Below, one piece after another: positions 10,108 to 18,278 of a stretch of 64,000 bases of DNA (the stretch's first letter is position 1; each line of letters begins with the position of its first letter). Under the pieces are notes generated by a model, which was not told the origin of the DNA, searched no databases, and saw nothing but the letters and a program-made list of their open reading frames with translations. Source of the stretch: Sellimonas catena. GTDB taxonomy: Bacteria > Bacillota > Clostridia > Lachnospirales > Lachnospiraceae. The DNA lies in NCBI RefSeq assembly GCF_045063725.1, contig NZ_CP173695.1; one strand, written 5' to 3'. The position numbers and the translations under genes were made by a program.

Positions 10108-10386
10108 ATGAGTTATTTGATTCTGATTGTCTGCTGGATCGACAGGGCATTTACCACCCTGATCTTTCTCCCCATGCTGTATATCCTGTACCGGAAGTTC
10201 CGCCCCACAAAGCCCTGGACGCCCCGCACCATGCGGCTGTACCTGATCTGCAAGGTTCTGGTGATCCTGTTTCTGGTGCGTATCTTCTGCGCCGGATTCA
10301 TCTTCACACCGGTCAACTATGAGCGCTTCACGGACAGCGGCCTGTTTCCGCTGATCAAGGCCATTTTTTACTCTGACTGGCCGTAA
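10108..10386 (+). CDS. Small two-helix membrane protein
   Basis: 92 residues. ATG 10108 follows AAAGGAGG. Hydrophobic segments lie at about residues 3-27 and 48-68, joined by a basic loop (YRKFRPTKPWTPRTMR), so both termini are probably on the same side of the membrane. No known domain. Its place in the conjugation region suggests a membrane accessory of transfer or entry exclusion, which is inference from position. Confidence 0.6.
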   Translation: MSYLILIVCWIDRAFTTLIFLPMLYILYRKFRPTKPWTPRTMRLYLICKVLVILFLVRIFCAGFIFTPVNYERFTDSGLFPLIKAIFYSDWP

Positions 10387-10501
10387 AAATGGTGAAACGT
10401 GCCATTTGGTCCGGATCTGGGACCAGTTTCGGCGCTCATCCTATGGGCATCTGTCACCTTTATCCTTACACTATAAGTAAGCAATACGTAGAGAATGATA
10501 A

Positions 10502-10527
10502 ACGTATGCCGTACTTATGCCATACGT
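10502..10527. promoter_or_regulatory. Inverted repeat upstream of the zinc-finger gene (possible operator)
   Basis: ACGTATG (10502-10508) and CATACGT (10521-10527) form a 7-base inverted repeat with a 12-base spacer, ending 22 bases before ATG 10550. The lower-GC 160-base gap 10387-10549 is the only sizeable spacer in this stretch, so a promoter or operator is plausible. No clear sigma-A hexamers were found. Confidence 0.3.
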
Positions 10528-10549
10528 ATGAAATTGAGGTGAACAGACT

Positions 10550-10963
10550 ATGAAACAGAAGAAATCCATCCGCTGCCCATACTGCGGCGGCACTGCCATC
10601 CTCCGGGACGCTTCCTTCGTCTATGGGGAGAAGTCCTACGGCGGCAAGGTTTATGTATGCAGCAACTATCCCAAATGTGACGCCTATGTAGGTGTCCACC
10701 CCGGAACCTGGATCCCCAAAGGCACGCTGGCAGACCAGGAACTTCGTAAGAAACGGATGCTGGCACATCAGATCTTTGACCAGATCTGGCTGAGGGGAAT
10801 CTTAAGCCGCCCCGACGCCTATCACTGGATCGCGGACAAGTTCTGTCTCTCCGATGAGCAGGCACACATCGGGATGTTCGGGAACTATATGTGCGACCAG
10901 GTGATCCGGGAGTCCAAAAAACTTCTGGCGAACCAGCGCCCCCGCCTCCAGGCGGCAGGCTGA
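10550..10963 (+). CDS. Zinc-ribbon protein (DUF3268-like)
   Basis: 137 residues. The N-terminus carries CPYCGG and a second Cys pair around CSNYPKC, giving a four-Cys zinc ribbon (residues about 9-45) like topoisomerase-type or DUF3268 fingers. The rest is helical and charged (LRKKRMLAHQIFDQIW). A nucleic-acid-binding role is likely. The gene follows GAGGTGAACAG and precedes the sigma-like gene by 15 bases, so the two are probably co-transcribed. Confidence 0.65.
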   Translation: MKQKKSIRCPYCGGTAILRDASFVYGEKSYGGKVYVCSNYPKCDAYVGVHPGTWIPKGTLADQELRKKRMLAHQIFDQIWLRGILSRPDAYHWIADKFCLSDEQAHIGMFGNYMCDQVIRESKKLLANQRPRLQAAG

Positions 10964-10978
10964 AGGGAGGGAAATGCG

Positions 10979-11554
10979 ATGGTAAAGCCCATGACACCCG
11001 CCCAGAAGCAGCTGGCGGAAGATCATATGGATCTGGTCCCAAAGATCATCCGCTCAATGACAAACGGAAGCCCTTTAACCAGCGAGCAGCGGCAGGAACT
11101 TTGCCAGATCGGATACCTGGCCCTGTGCCGGGCAGCTGTCTCCTGCGGGGAAGGGTTCCCCTTCACTCCATACGCTGCAGCTGCTATCCGCAATGCCATT
11201 TATGACTCCTGGCGTCACGAAATCCGGGGAAAAGATCTTTTCTGCCCGCTGCAGGAAGACCTGCTGGATGCTATGCCGGCCCTGCAGATTGGCCAGGAGC
11301 AGGAAGCAATGCCGGATGCAGCGCCCCTGGCACTGAAAGATACGGCGGCAGGTGCTTATCTGGAGACGCTCAAAGCCTCCCAGTGCAGCACCATCCAAAA
11401 AGGCATTGAGGCCCTCTGCTTCCAGCTTGAGGGTTACTCGGCCAAGGAGCTGTCCGCTCACTACCAGGTGCCTTCCAACCATATCCGGGCCTGGCAGAGC
11501 AAAGCCCGCAGATTTTTACAGCAGGATGCAGCGCTGTGCGCTCTGTTATCCTGA
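10979..11554 (+). CDS. Sigma-70-like factor of the ICE backbone
   Basis: 191 residues. Residues 10-75 resemble sigma region 2: conserved helices, an ELCQIGYLALCRAA segment typical of region 2.1-2.2, and FTPYAAAAIRNAIYDSWRHE like 2.3-2.4. The C-terminal third (about 135-180) has an HTH-like LEGYSAKELSAHYQVPSNHIRAWQSKARR, corresponding to region 4. It probably directs RNA polymerase to ICE promoters or acts in conjugation control. RBS GGGAGGG precedes ATG 10979. A second backbone sigma-like protein lies at 29734-30270. Confidence 0.75.
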   Translation: MVKPMTPAQKQLAEDHMDLVPKIIRSMTNGSPLTSEQRQELCQIGYLALCRAAVSCGEGFPFTPYAAAAIRNAIYDSWRHEIRGKDLFCPLQEDLLDAMPALQIGQEQEAMPDAAPLALKDTAAGAYLETLKASQCSTIQKGIEALCFQLEGYSAKELSAHYQVPSNHIRAWQSKARRFLQQDAALCALLS

Positions 11555-11575
11555 ACATATAAAGGAGGAACTTTT

Positions 11576-12259
11576 ATGCTTACGCTCTATACCGCTGTCG
11601 GCAGTCTTCAGTTTGTAAATGTGAACGGGAAACCGGTCCCCCATGTGATCAACAACCAGAAGGAATACGGGATGTCCAAAGAGGAGCTTCTGGTGTGGAG
11701 CTGCCTGGCCTTCCAGATCCTGACTTATCCGGAACTGGAGCGTCTGTTTGAAAAGAACTGTGCAGACTCCGGCCAGTCCATTTCCCTGCCGCTGTCCCAT
11801 TACCTGAACCGTCTGCTCCTGCGGGGGCTTCTGGTAAAAGGGATGGGGGTAAGCGCCGTGGATGCCCTGTACCGGCTTTTGGGGACGCTGACCATCACGC
11901 CCGTTGAGGACCGTTTTCTTCCCCGGCTTGCCAGCGTATTCCTGCTCTACACCAAAGGGCAGGTGCAGCTAAAAGACATCCCACGGCTCCTTCGCAAGAC
12001 AAAATGTACGCCCACGGAGCGGGAAGTCCTGGCTCTTGCCGGAAAAGCGCCCCTGTCCACGGCAGAGCTGCTGCTCAGCATGGAGCGGGGCATCCTGATC
12101 CGGAAGGAAGAGGATATCCTGGAGAAGCTCTACACCTCGCCGGAAGACACCTGCAGCACCCTTACGGATACCGTGCAGATCACCCACGCCCAGTATCCCA
12201 TCCTGCAGGCGGTCAGCAACCTGTACCTGAACCAGAAGATCCTATTCCAGAAGATTTGA
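11576..12259 (+). CDS. Helical ICE protein of unknown function
   Basis: 227 residues with RBS AAAGGAGG. No transmembrane segment; mostly predicted helix with two Leu-rich blocks, and a possible winged-helix character (SLPLSHYLNRLLLRGLLVKGMG). It lies directly between the sigma-like gene and a small membrane protein in one plus-strand run. It could be a regulator, but I do not recognise it. Confidence 0.6.
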   Translation: MLTLYTAVGSLQFVNVNGKPVPHVINNQKEYGMSKEELLVWSCLAFQILTYPELERLFEKNCADSGQSISLPLSHYLNRLLLRGLLVKGMGVSAVDALYRLLGTLTITPVEDRFLPRLASVFLLYTKGQVQLKDIPRLLRKTKCTPTEREVLALAGKAPLSTAELLLSMERGILIRKEEDILEKLYTSPEDTCSTLTDTVQITHAQYPILQAVSNLYLNQKILFQKI

Positions 12260-12276
12260 TCCGAAAGGAGAACCCT

Positions 12277-12714
12277 ATGCCGAAACCATTATTTACCCGG
12301 CTGGCTGCCATCTGTGCAGTCGGCCTTTTCTGTGTCCTGTTTGGAGGCGTTTATGCCCTTTCTCAGAAGGATACCATCCTGCTGGTCATGAGCCTGCTTC
12401 TTGGAGTGTGCTGCATCATCCGCTTCCTTCTTTTATATCGTACCATCAAGACGGAAGACTACCTGATCCTGGAAGGCACCTGTGTTAAGCGGGAGAAATC
12501 GCCCCTCACTCGAAACCAACAGGTGCTTTTCCGTACTGCAGACGGGAAAGAATACCGCTTCAGCCTGGAAAAAAATACCCGGCTTCTGGCTGGCCACAGT
12601 TATCGGCTCTATTTTAAGAAAGAACGCACGCTGGAAGAAAATTCAGGAAAAGCGTTTCACGATCCGGCGCTGATTGGTTACGAAGAACTGATAGAAGTAG
12701 CTGCAGAAGAATAA
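12277..12714 (+). CDS. Small membrane protein with soluble C-terminal domain
   Basis: 145 residues. ATG 12277 follows GAAAGGAG. Two hydrophobic segments (about 8-27 and 33-53) are followed by a beta-rich soluble part (EDYLILEGTCVKRE and YRFSLEKNTRLLAGHSYRLYF) that resembles a small barrel exposed on one side of the membrane. Unknown function. It is the last gene of the first plus-strand block and ends before a perfect 10-bp hairpin, where AT-rich minus-strand cargo begins. Confidence 0.65.
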   Translation: MPKPLFTRLAAICAVGLFCVLFGGVYALSQKDTILLVMSLLLGVCCIIRFLLLYRTIKTEDYLILEGTCVKREKSPLTRNQQVLFRTADGKEYRFSLEKNTRLLAGHSYRLYFKKERTLEENSGKAFHDPALIGYEELIEVAAEE

Positions 12715-12719
12715 AGAAT

Positions 12720-12755
12720 GTCCTGTACAACTGGAATCAATCAGGTGTACAGGAC
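12720..12755. terminator. Perfect 10-bp hairpin at the backbone/cargo boundary
   Basis: GTCCTGTACA (12720-12729) pairs with TGTACAGGAC (12746-12755), five bases after the plus-strand stop and before the convergent HEPN-like gene. The T-tract is short (ATTTCTC), so its strength is uncertain. Confidence 0.55.
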
Positions 12756-12791
12756 CATTTCTCGTCAGAAACGAAACCGTCTCTTATCTTT

Positions 12792-13649
12792 TCACAAGAT
12801 GTATAAATTAATTGCTCGTATAATTTGTCTCAGAGGATCGGGTTCATCCTCAATCTTATCATCTAACTTTTTTTCAAAATTCTTGCAAATTTTTATGTGT
12901 GCCTCATAATAATCATCTGACAATTTTCCACCTTCTGTAATAACCAATATTAAATATTCCACAAAATCTCGAAAATGATCTGTAATCCCTAAAATCAGAT
13001 TAAATAATGAATCCAGTTTAATACACGTATTTGGCACCGCTTGTATATCAGTCGCTAACCCCTTTTGCCATTGTTTGTCATCCCCAACAGGAGCATTATA
13101 AAATTGATAATTTCCTTTTCTATCAAATGAATATCTTGCAAAATCAAAACGAGCATCTACACGTTTGAACTCTTCAACTAATTCTACCACTTCTGATAAT
13201 GCCATTTTTTCTGTAGAATTCATATTTAATTCGCTTAATCTTTCTCGTAATGCATCTAAATAATCCTTAATATTATGATTTTGATTCATTTTAGTCTCCG
13301 TATTAGTTATCAAACTTATCGCATAGATACTACTTTTCAGCCATAATTCCACTCCATGCCACACACTAAATAAAACAGGGAACACCATTGTATCTGCCAT
13401 ATTTTGAGGGTTATGGCTATATATAATAGAATATAAGGCTATGACGGCATTTGCCATGTATGCTTTCCCCATTTCAAAATTATCACTAATTCCTTGAAAT
13501 GGATTTTCTTTATTATTACCTCCCATAGAATCATCGAAACGCCAGTTAAGAAAAGCATATCCATTTGGGTTGTTATAATCTATATCTTTCTCTCCATAAA
13601 ATATCTGCATACGCAATATCTCCTCAAATTGTAATCCTTTGCTATTCAT
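12792..13649 (-). CDS. HEPN-like protein of unknown function (possible defence cargo)
   Basis: 285 residues, helical and clearly AT-rich compared with the adjacent backbone. The middle contains VFSVWHGVELWLKSS followed by HNIKDYLDALRERL, the two-helix spacing seen in HEPN-fold proteins. Many HEPN proteins are RNases in toxin-antitoxin and abortive-infection systems. The canonical R-x4-6-H catalytic motif is not evident, so activity is doubtful. It stands alone on the minus strand left of winged-helix gene A. Base composition and position suggest later acquisition. The fold call is by pattern only. Confidence 0.5.
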   Translation of the reverse strand: MNSKGLQFEEILRMQIFYGEKDIDYNNPNGYAFLNWRFDDSMGGNNKENPFQGISDNFEMGKAYMANAVIALYSIIYSHNPQNMADTMVFPVLFSVWHGVELWLKSSIYAISLITNTETKMNQNHNIKDYLDALRERLSELNMNSTEKMALSEVVELVEEFKRVDARFDFARYSFDRKGNYQFYNAPVGDDKQWQKGLATDIQAVPNTCIKLDSLFNLILGITDHFRDFVEYLILVITEGGKLSDDYYEAHIKICKNFEKKLDDKIEDEPDPLRQIIRAINLYIL

Positions 13650-13689
13650 AATATCAAAAATACACCCTAATTACTATACTATTAGAAAA

Positions 13690-13713
13690 TCCCAGGGGCT
13701 CACTCCCCTGGGA
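13690..13713 (-). terminator. Terminator overlapping the stop of winged-helix gene A
   Basis: TCCCAGGGG (13690-13698) pairs perfectly with CCCCTGGGA (13705-13713), with the stop codon in the loop. On the minus strand it is followed by TTTTCTA. An almost identical hairpin ends winged-helix gene B. Confidence 0.8.
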
Positions 13714-14116
13714 CATCTACAAACTTGTATCCAACTCCCCACACCGTCTGGATATATTCTTTCTTTGTAACCTTCCGCAACTTCTGGCGGATATTTGCAA
13801 TGACACAGAATACCGCACTGCTTACATCCACCGGCTCCTCCTTCCAGACTGCCTGGTAAATCTGCTCTTTCGTGAAAACTCTTCCTGGCTGACTGGAGAG
13901 ATAAACCAGTGTCTGAAATTCATACGTTTCCGTCAACGGAAGCACGCTCCCCTGGTAAGAAACCTGGTGCTTGTCTGGATCTATGCGAAGACCGGAATAC
14001 TGAAGAACCTCATCACTCTCTGTCGCTGGCTTCTCTGTATCGAATTTTGCCAGGATCTGCTCTGTCACCTTTCCAGCTGGATCCGTGGTACGGAGGATGA
14101 TTTCAATTTGCCTCAT
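13700..14116 (-). CDS. Stand-alone OmpR/PhoB winged-helix protein (paralogue A)
   Basis: 138 residues. After a 40-residue N-terminus (MRQIEIILRTTD) comes a complete OmpR/PhoB effector domain (about 45-135). It includes the recognition-helix region VDVSSAVFCVIANIRQKLRKV and the VWGVGYKFV wing typical of VanR-like regulators. No receiver domain or phosphorylatable Asp is present, so it is not a conventional response regulator. It should bind DNA. It is the last gene of ABC module A, 76 bases after the permease. It is highly similar to paralogue B over the DNA-binding half and more distant from C, D and E. Confidence 0.85.
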   Translation of the reverse strand: MRQIEIILRTTDPAGKVTEQILAKFDTEKPATESDEVLQYSGLRIDPDKHQVSYQGSVLPLTETYEFQTLVYLSSQPGRVFTKEQIYQAVWKEEPVDVSSAVFCVIANIRQKLRKVTKKEYIQTVWGVGYKFVDVPGE

Positions 14117-14192
14117 CTCTCACCAGCTTTCAAATGACTACAAATTAACGACATATTATTTCAGTTATCGGCTTATATTCATCATCTACAAC

Positions 14193-15428
14193 TTATTTAT
14201 TAACTTGGTGTTTTCTAAAAATCCAATAACTCATCGCAGAAAATATAACAGCTCCGGCGCCGTTTACTATCATTGCCATATCTGGCCACCTTATTACCAC
14301 ATTTCCTATACTGTAGGCAGTATAGGACTGGAAAGAGAAATCTGCAATTTTGGATGGGAATAAAGACAATATACGACTCCAAGTATATCCTCCGGTATCT
14401 GGTGATAAAAAGGTGGGGATGATTATTAAAAGAAAAGCAATAATAATAACTCCATATGTGTTTTTTAGTAATGCAGACATTAAAAGCGTTATTCCCACTA
14501 TCCCCAGAGTAAAGAAATATGCTAAAACCAATGCATAAATAACTGCCTCTCCCATTGTTAAATGATATCCCACGGATACTGCAGGATATTTTAATTGGAT
14601 TGGTAGGGCTGCTCCATCAGCTCCTAGAAGGCCAAGATATACTGCTGAATAAATTAACGTAATTCCCCAGTATACACAGGTCGTAAATAGCCACACTGTA
14701 ATGATTTTGGCAAAAATCAATTTGCTTTTTCCATATTTCATACATAGTATTAGCGAGTCGCATTTTGATTGATATTCCCCGGAAAAAATCGGTGCGATTC
14801 CGATGCAAATAATCATCATAATCAGAACAGGCCATGTCAGTGCATCTAAAATCATGTCCCAGCCTTTGTGATAACCATATTGATATTCCGGTATTTTTTC
14901 CACTTCACGCTCCCAATAATCTGCTTCAACAGGCGTAAGCTGGCCTCGCTCTTCTCTTGATTGAATATATTTCTGGTCTCTCTCAAGACGTGCTTGTATA
15001 AAATCTTTACCGACATTTTCCTCAAAAACATCCTTTATGTCCGTACTACTGCCGGGTTCCTTATATACATTTGAAATCAAACTCAGTAACTCTCTGTTGG
15101 ATTGATAAAAAGTTCTATATTTTTCTTCAGACAAGTAATGGTACGCTTCGTTATTGGAATTAGTATCAGGGTTATTAGCGTACTCTAAATACTGATTTAC
15201 AATTTCATTCACTCTATCCTGTGTTAATTCTTGCCGCTGCTGAGTATCTTTCAAAACTTCAACAGCTTGCATTCCACTTACAGTCTGGCCATTTTGATCT
15301 ATTGCAGTAATTTGAATAATGCTTGAATAAACACAAAAAATCAAAAATAAACAACATCCTATAACTGATATTTGTGTTAGTCTGCTTTTCCATATCTTTT
15401 TCCATTCATATTTAATCATTCCACCCAT
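14193..15428 (-). CDS. ABC-2 type permease, module A
   Basis: 411 residues. N-terminal helix (about 20-40), then a large extracytoplasmic loop (about 45-200, charged and Gln/Asn-rich), then five hydrophobic segments in the C-terminal half. This is the usual topology of one-loop ABC-2 exporter permeases. The start overlaps the stop of the ATPase gene by one base (TAATG). With that ATPase it forms an exporter, perhaps for peptide antibiotics or for self-protection; the substrate is unknown. It resembles the permease of module C in layout. Confidence 0.85.
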   Translation of the reverse strand: MGGMIKYEWKKIWKSRLTQISVIGCCLFLIFCVYSSIIQITAIDQNGQTVSGMQAVEVLKDTQQRQELTQDRVNEIVNQYLEYANNPDTNSNNEAYHYLSEEKYRTFYQSNRELLSLISNVYKEPGSSTDIKDVFEENVGKDFIQARLERDQKYIQSREERGQLTPVEADYWEREVEKIPEYQYGYHKGWDMILDALTWPVLIMMIICIGIAPIFSGEYQSKCDSLILCMKYGKSKLIFAKIITVWLFTTCVYWGITLIYSAVYLGLLGADGAALPIQLKYPAVSVGYHLTMGEAVIYALVLAYFFTLGIVGITLLMSALLKNTYGVIIIAFLLIIIPTFLSPDTGGYTWSRILSLFPSKIADFSFQSYTAYSIGNVVIRWPDMAMIVNGAGAVIFSAMSYWIFRKHQVNK

Positions 15429-16312
15429 TAATTTCTGTCACCTACTTCCATCTCATCCGAAAAATACTTTAAATACAAATCCTCCAAAGTTGGTTCAACA
15501 TTAATAGCCCCCTCAATTGGAGCTTCTAAAGACACAATTCTGGCATCAACATAATTCGCTAATGCATGTGAATTTGCTATACAAAACTGCGCTTCAAATC
15601 TTGTCCAGTCTTTATTTGGAATATGGCAGGACCACACCTCTCCTTTCACTTTATCAAGTAGCTCTTCTGGTGTTCCCTGCAAGATAAAGCTTCCTTTTTT
15701 CATCACCAGTACCTGATCAGAAATATATTCTATATCCGATACAATATGTGTCGATATAATGATAATTTTATCTTTTGACATTTCAGATATTATATTTCGG
15801 AAATACGCACGTTCTTTTGGATCTAACCCTGCAGTCGGTTCATCTAAAATTAAAATTTTAGGATCATTTAACAGAGCTTGTGCAATACCCAATCGTCGCT
15901 TCATCCCTCCTGAAAAGGTTCTGATTTTCCTATCTGCCTCTTTCTCTAAATTAACCAGCTTTAATAGTTCTCTTGTTCTTCTCTTTGCATATTTCGGCTG
16001 CAAACCTTTAATCGAAGCAATATAGAGCATAAAATCCTGCGCTGTAAAACCTGGCGTATATCCAAACTCCTGCGGTAAATATCCCAATAAATCCCGAAAC
16101 CGCTCTCCCATCTGTAAATTATTTTCACCGTTTACTTTAACTTCTCCCGATGTAGGTTCAATGATTCCGCAGATCATTTGTAAAAGCGTTGTTTTTCCTG
16201 CGCCATTGGCACCTAAAAACCCATATACTCCTTCTGTTAATACCGTATCAATCTGTTTTACCGCAATTTTATTTTTAAATTGTTTAGACAGATGTTCCAT
16301 AGCTAATTTCAT
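15428..16312 (-). CDS. ABC transporter ATPase, module A
   Basis: 294 residues with Walker A GANGAGKTT (about 34-42), signature FSGGMKRR, Walker B ILILDEPTAGLDP and switch His in STHIVSD. It belongs to the drug/bacitracin-type ATPases that pair with ABC-2 permeases. Its C-terminal 80 residues match the arrangement of the module C ATPase (KGEVWSCHIP against EGKVWTCTIP), so A and C ATPases are related. Its 5' end overlaps the upstream membrane gene by 29 bases. Confidence 0.93.
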   Translation of the reverse strand: MKLAMEHLSKQFKNKIAVKQIDTVLTEGVYGFLGANGAGKTTLLQMICGIIEPTSGEVKVNGENNLQMGERFRDLLGYLPQEFGYTPGFTAQDFMLYIASIKGLQPKYAKRRTRELLKLVNLEKEADRKIRTFSGGMKRRLGIAQALLNDPKILILDEPTAGLDPKERAYFRNIISEMSKDKIIIISTHIVSDIEYISDQVLVMKKGSFILQGTPEELLDKVKGEVWSCHIPNKDWTRFEAQFCIANSHALANYVDARIVSLEAPIEGAINVEPTLEDLYLKYFSDEMEVGDRN

Positions 16313-17054
16313 CCAGATTTCCTCCTGTCTTTTTAAAAAGTCTGTGTAACTCTATTATCGTGCCCCCAAAAGCTATTAGCCCTATGCCTAGCCACATATT
16401 AAAGTAAGATGCCTGGTATATTCTTATATCTGATATTTTGGAAATTATAATTATACAATTTAAACATACTCCCCAGGTTAAAGAATACAGCGAAATATTC
16501 TCCTCCCTGCACCTATTTAAAATTATCATGCATCCAAAACACATAATGATATAAGGCACTAATCCATATAGTATTACCTGCCAAATTATAGTTTTTTTAA
16601 ATATAGACATTCCTAACGCCATACATACAAAAAAAATTAAATCAAATAATCCGAATGTTATCAAACGAACCATAAGCACTTTGCCAAATGAGTTTTTGGC
16701 TGTCATTTGTATTTCTACCATTCCTGGCTGAAATATGTTACATATCTCATTCGCATTAATTAAACATAGCGCAGGACCAGATACTGCGATCAAGGTCCAT
16801 GTCCAACCGCTAATATCAATTTGTTCAGTGCTAATTACATATAAGATCATGATAGAAATAATAAACTTTAGAAACCATGTTTTCTTTTTAATAAATCGTA
16901 ACTGGTTTATAAAAAATTCTTTATTACACATCCGTTGTTTTTCTGGATGCAATTTTACTGCTTTAGCCTTCATAATAGTTTCTTCATATTTCCGGATGTC
17001 GTATAAAGGCACCTCTATTTTTCCCAGTTCTTTCATTAACCGTTTATCTATCAT
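16284..17054 (-). CDS. Membrane protein, possible second permease or anti-sigma partner, module A
   Basis: 256 residues. A soluble, Lys-rich N-terminus (1-55) is followed by about six hydrophobic segments. It lies between an ECF sigma gene (3 bases upstream) and the ABC ATPase (overlapping), so it is translationally linked to both. By position it could hold the sigma factor at the membrane or serve as a second permease subunit. No recognised domain supports either choice. Confidence 0.6.
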   Translation of the reverse strand: MIDKRLMKELGKIEVPLYDIRKYEETIMKAKAVKLHPEKQRMCNKEFFINQLRFIKKKTWFLKFIISIMILYVISTEQIDISGWTWTLIAVSGPALCLINANEICNIFQPGMVEIQMTAKNSFGKVLMVRLITFGLFDLIFFVCMALGMSIFKKTIIWQVILYGLVPYIIMCFGCMIILNRCREENISLYSLTWGVCLNCIIIISKISDIRIYQASYFNMWLGIGLIAFGGTIIELHRLFKKTGGNLDEISYGTSV

Positions 17055-17057
17055 ATT

Positions 17058-17561
17058 TCATAACTCCAATCTATTTTTCAACGCTTTTTCAGCATTTTTC
17101 AATTTATATCGAACAGTGGATGCAGGAATATCTATTATCTGAGAAATATCTTTAATTCTGAGTTCCTGATAATATCTCAAAATAATTATTTCCTTGTCTA
17201 AATCATCCAAAGAGTCCAATGCTTCCCATATGCTCATTTGCATTAACTTTTTATCTATGCCGCCATCATCATATTCTTCTTCCACTAATTTCAAATTCAC
17301 ATTTTGGGTTTTACGGATGTAATCCCTGATAGAATTTTTTGCAATAACATATAAATAGTTCTTCAGCCTACCATATTCTTTATATCTATCTATTTCCTTT
17401 ATGAACTTTAAAAACACATCCTGAGTAATATCTTGAGCCACCTCCCTATTTCTCACATGATAAAAACAATATCTATATATACATTTATAGTTTTCTTGTA
17501 TTAACGTCTCTATCTCACCCTCATCGAAGATAAGTTTTTTCACAAGCTTTTTTTCAAACAC
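17058..17561 (-). CDS. ECF-type sigma factor, module A
   Basis: 167 residues from GTG 17561, preceded by AGGAGA. Region 2 is seen as YRYCFYHVRNREVAQDITQDVF and region 4 as ILRYYQELRIKDISQIIDIPASTVRYKLKNAEKAL. It is the first gene of module A and probably drives its own operon (sigma, membrane protein, ATPase, permease, winged-helix). Sigma-controlled ABC operons often respond to cell-envelope stress, but the signal here is unknown. Confidence 0.9.
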   Translation of the reverse strand: MFEKKLVKKLIFDEGEIETLIQENYKCIYRYCFYHVRNREVAQDITQDVFLKFIKEIDRYKEYGRLKNYLYVIAKNSIRDYIRKTQNVNLKLVEEEYDDGGIDKKLMQMSIWEALDSLDDLDKEIIILRYYQELRIKDISQIIDIPASTVRYKLKNAEKALKNRLEL

Positions 17562-17677
17562 AAAAATTCTCCTAGTTTCATCTATCTTGTTCTCGTTTAC
17601 TCCCTTTTATAAGGTATAACGTTTGAAAACAAGAAAAAAGCAACTTTTAATCAATTTTTTTATTTTTTGTAGAAAAA

Positions 17678-17701
17678 TCCCAGGGGCTCATTCCCCTGGG
17701 A
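17678..17701 (-). terminator. Terminator overlapping the stop of winged-helix gene B
   Basis: TCCCAGGGG (17678-17686) pairs with CCCCTGGGA (17693-17701) around the stop codon, with a TTTTTCT tail on the minus strand. It is the same structure as at 13690-13713, so modules A and B share a homologous 3' end. Confidence 0.85.
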
Positions 17702-18158
17702 CATCCACAAATTTGTATCCGACTCCCCACACGGTCTGGATATATTCTTTTGTTGTTACCTCCCGCAGCTTCTGGCGGATATTCCTGATGATACAGAACA
17801 CCGCACTGCTTACATCCACAGGTTCCTCCTTCCAGACTGCCTGGTAGATCTGCTCTTTCGTGTAGACTCTACCCGGCTGACTGGCAAGGTACGCCAGGGT
17901 GTGAAATTCGTAATTCTCTGTCAGAGAAATTTCTTGCCCCTGATATGACGCCTGGTGGCGGAGTGAGTCAATACAGAGTCCAGAATACTCAAGAACCGGA
18001 TCTGCATCCGGCAATGCCTGACCTCCATCCAGCCTTGCCAGGATCTGTTCCTTCACCAGACCGGAACTTTCTGTCGTGCGAAGTACCAGTTCAATCATAC
18101 CTGCTTCGTACCGCCTTCCCCACGCCGCCAGAAATATTACGGTTTTTTCTTTATCCAT
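17688..18158 (-). CDS. Stand-alone OmpR/PhoB winged-helix protein (paralogue B)
   Basis: 156 residues from ATG 18158 behind GGGGGATGA; an internal ATG (residue 21, MIELVLRTTE) aligns with the start of paralogue A and may be the true start. Winged-helix domain at about 65-153 with AVFCIIRNIRQKLREV and VWGVGYKFV. No receiver domain. The last 30 residues are nearly identical to paralogue A, including the hairpin-encoded DVPGE end. It is the terminal gene of module B, 120 bases after the permease, and sits immediately beside module A. Confidence 0.85.
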   Translation of the reverse strand: MDKEKTVIFLAAWGRRYEAGMIELVLRTTESSGLVKEQILARLDGGQALPDADPVLEYSGLCIDSLRHQASYQGQEISLTENYEFHTLAYLASQPGRVYTKEQIYQAVWKEEPVDVSSAVFCIIRNIRQKLREVTTKEYIQTVWGVGYKFVDVPGE

Positions 18159-18278
18159 GCTTCATCCCCCACGTTCCACCATATTTATTTCCCATATGCA
18201 GTTCTCCGCATTTTTGCCGGAATCTGTAGGATTATTGTACGACGGCTTTTTTTCTTTTGCCGTCGTCCGGCAGATTGC

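Noticed and set aside
12004..12276. N-terminal extension of the membrane protein at 12277
   Set aside because: It overlaps the preceding gene in another frame, whereas ATG 12277 has GAAAGGAG.
13700..14116. Truncated response regulator that lost its receiver
   Set aside because: Five copies of similar size with good starts or RBS and intact effector domains argue for a real stand-alone family rather than five independent truncations.
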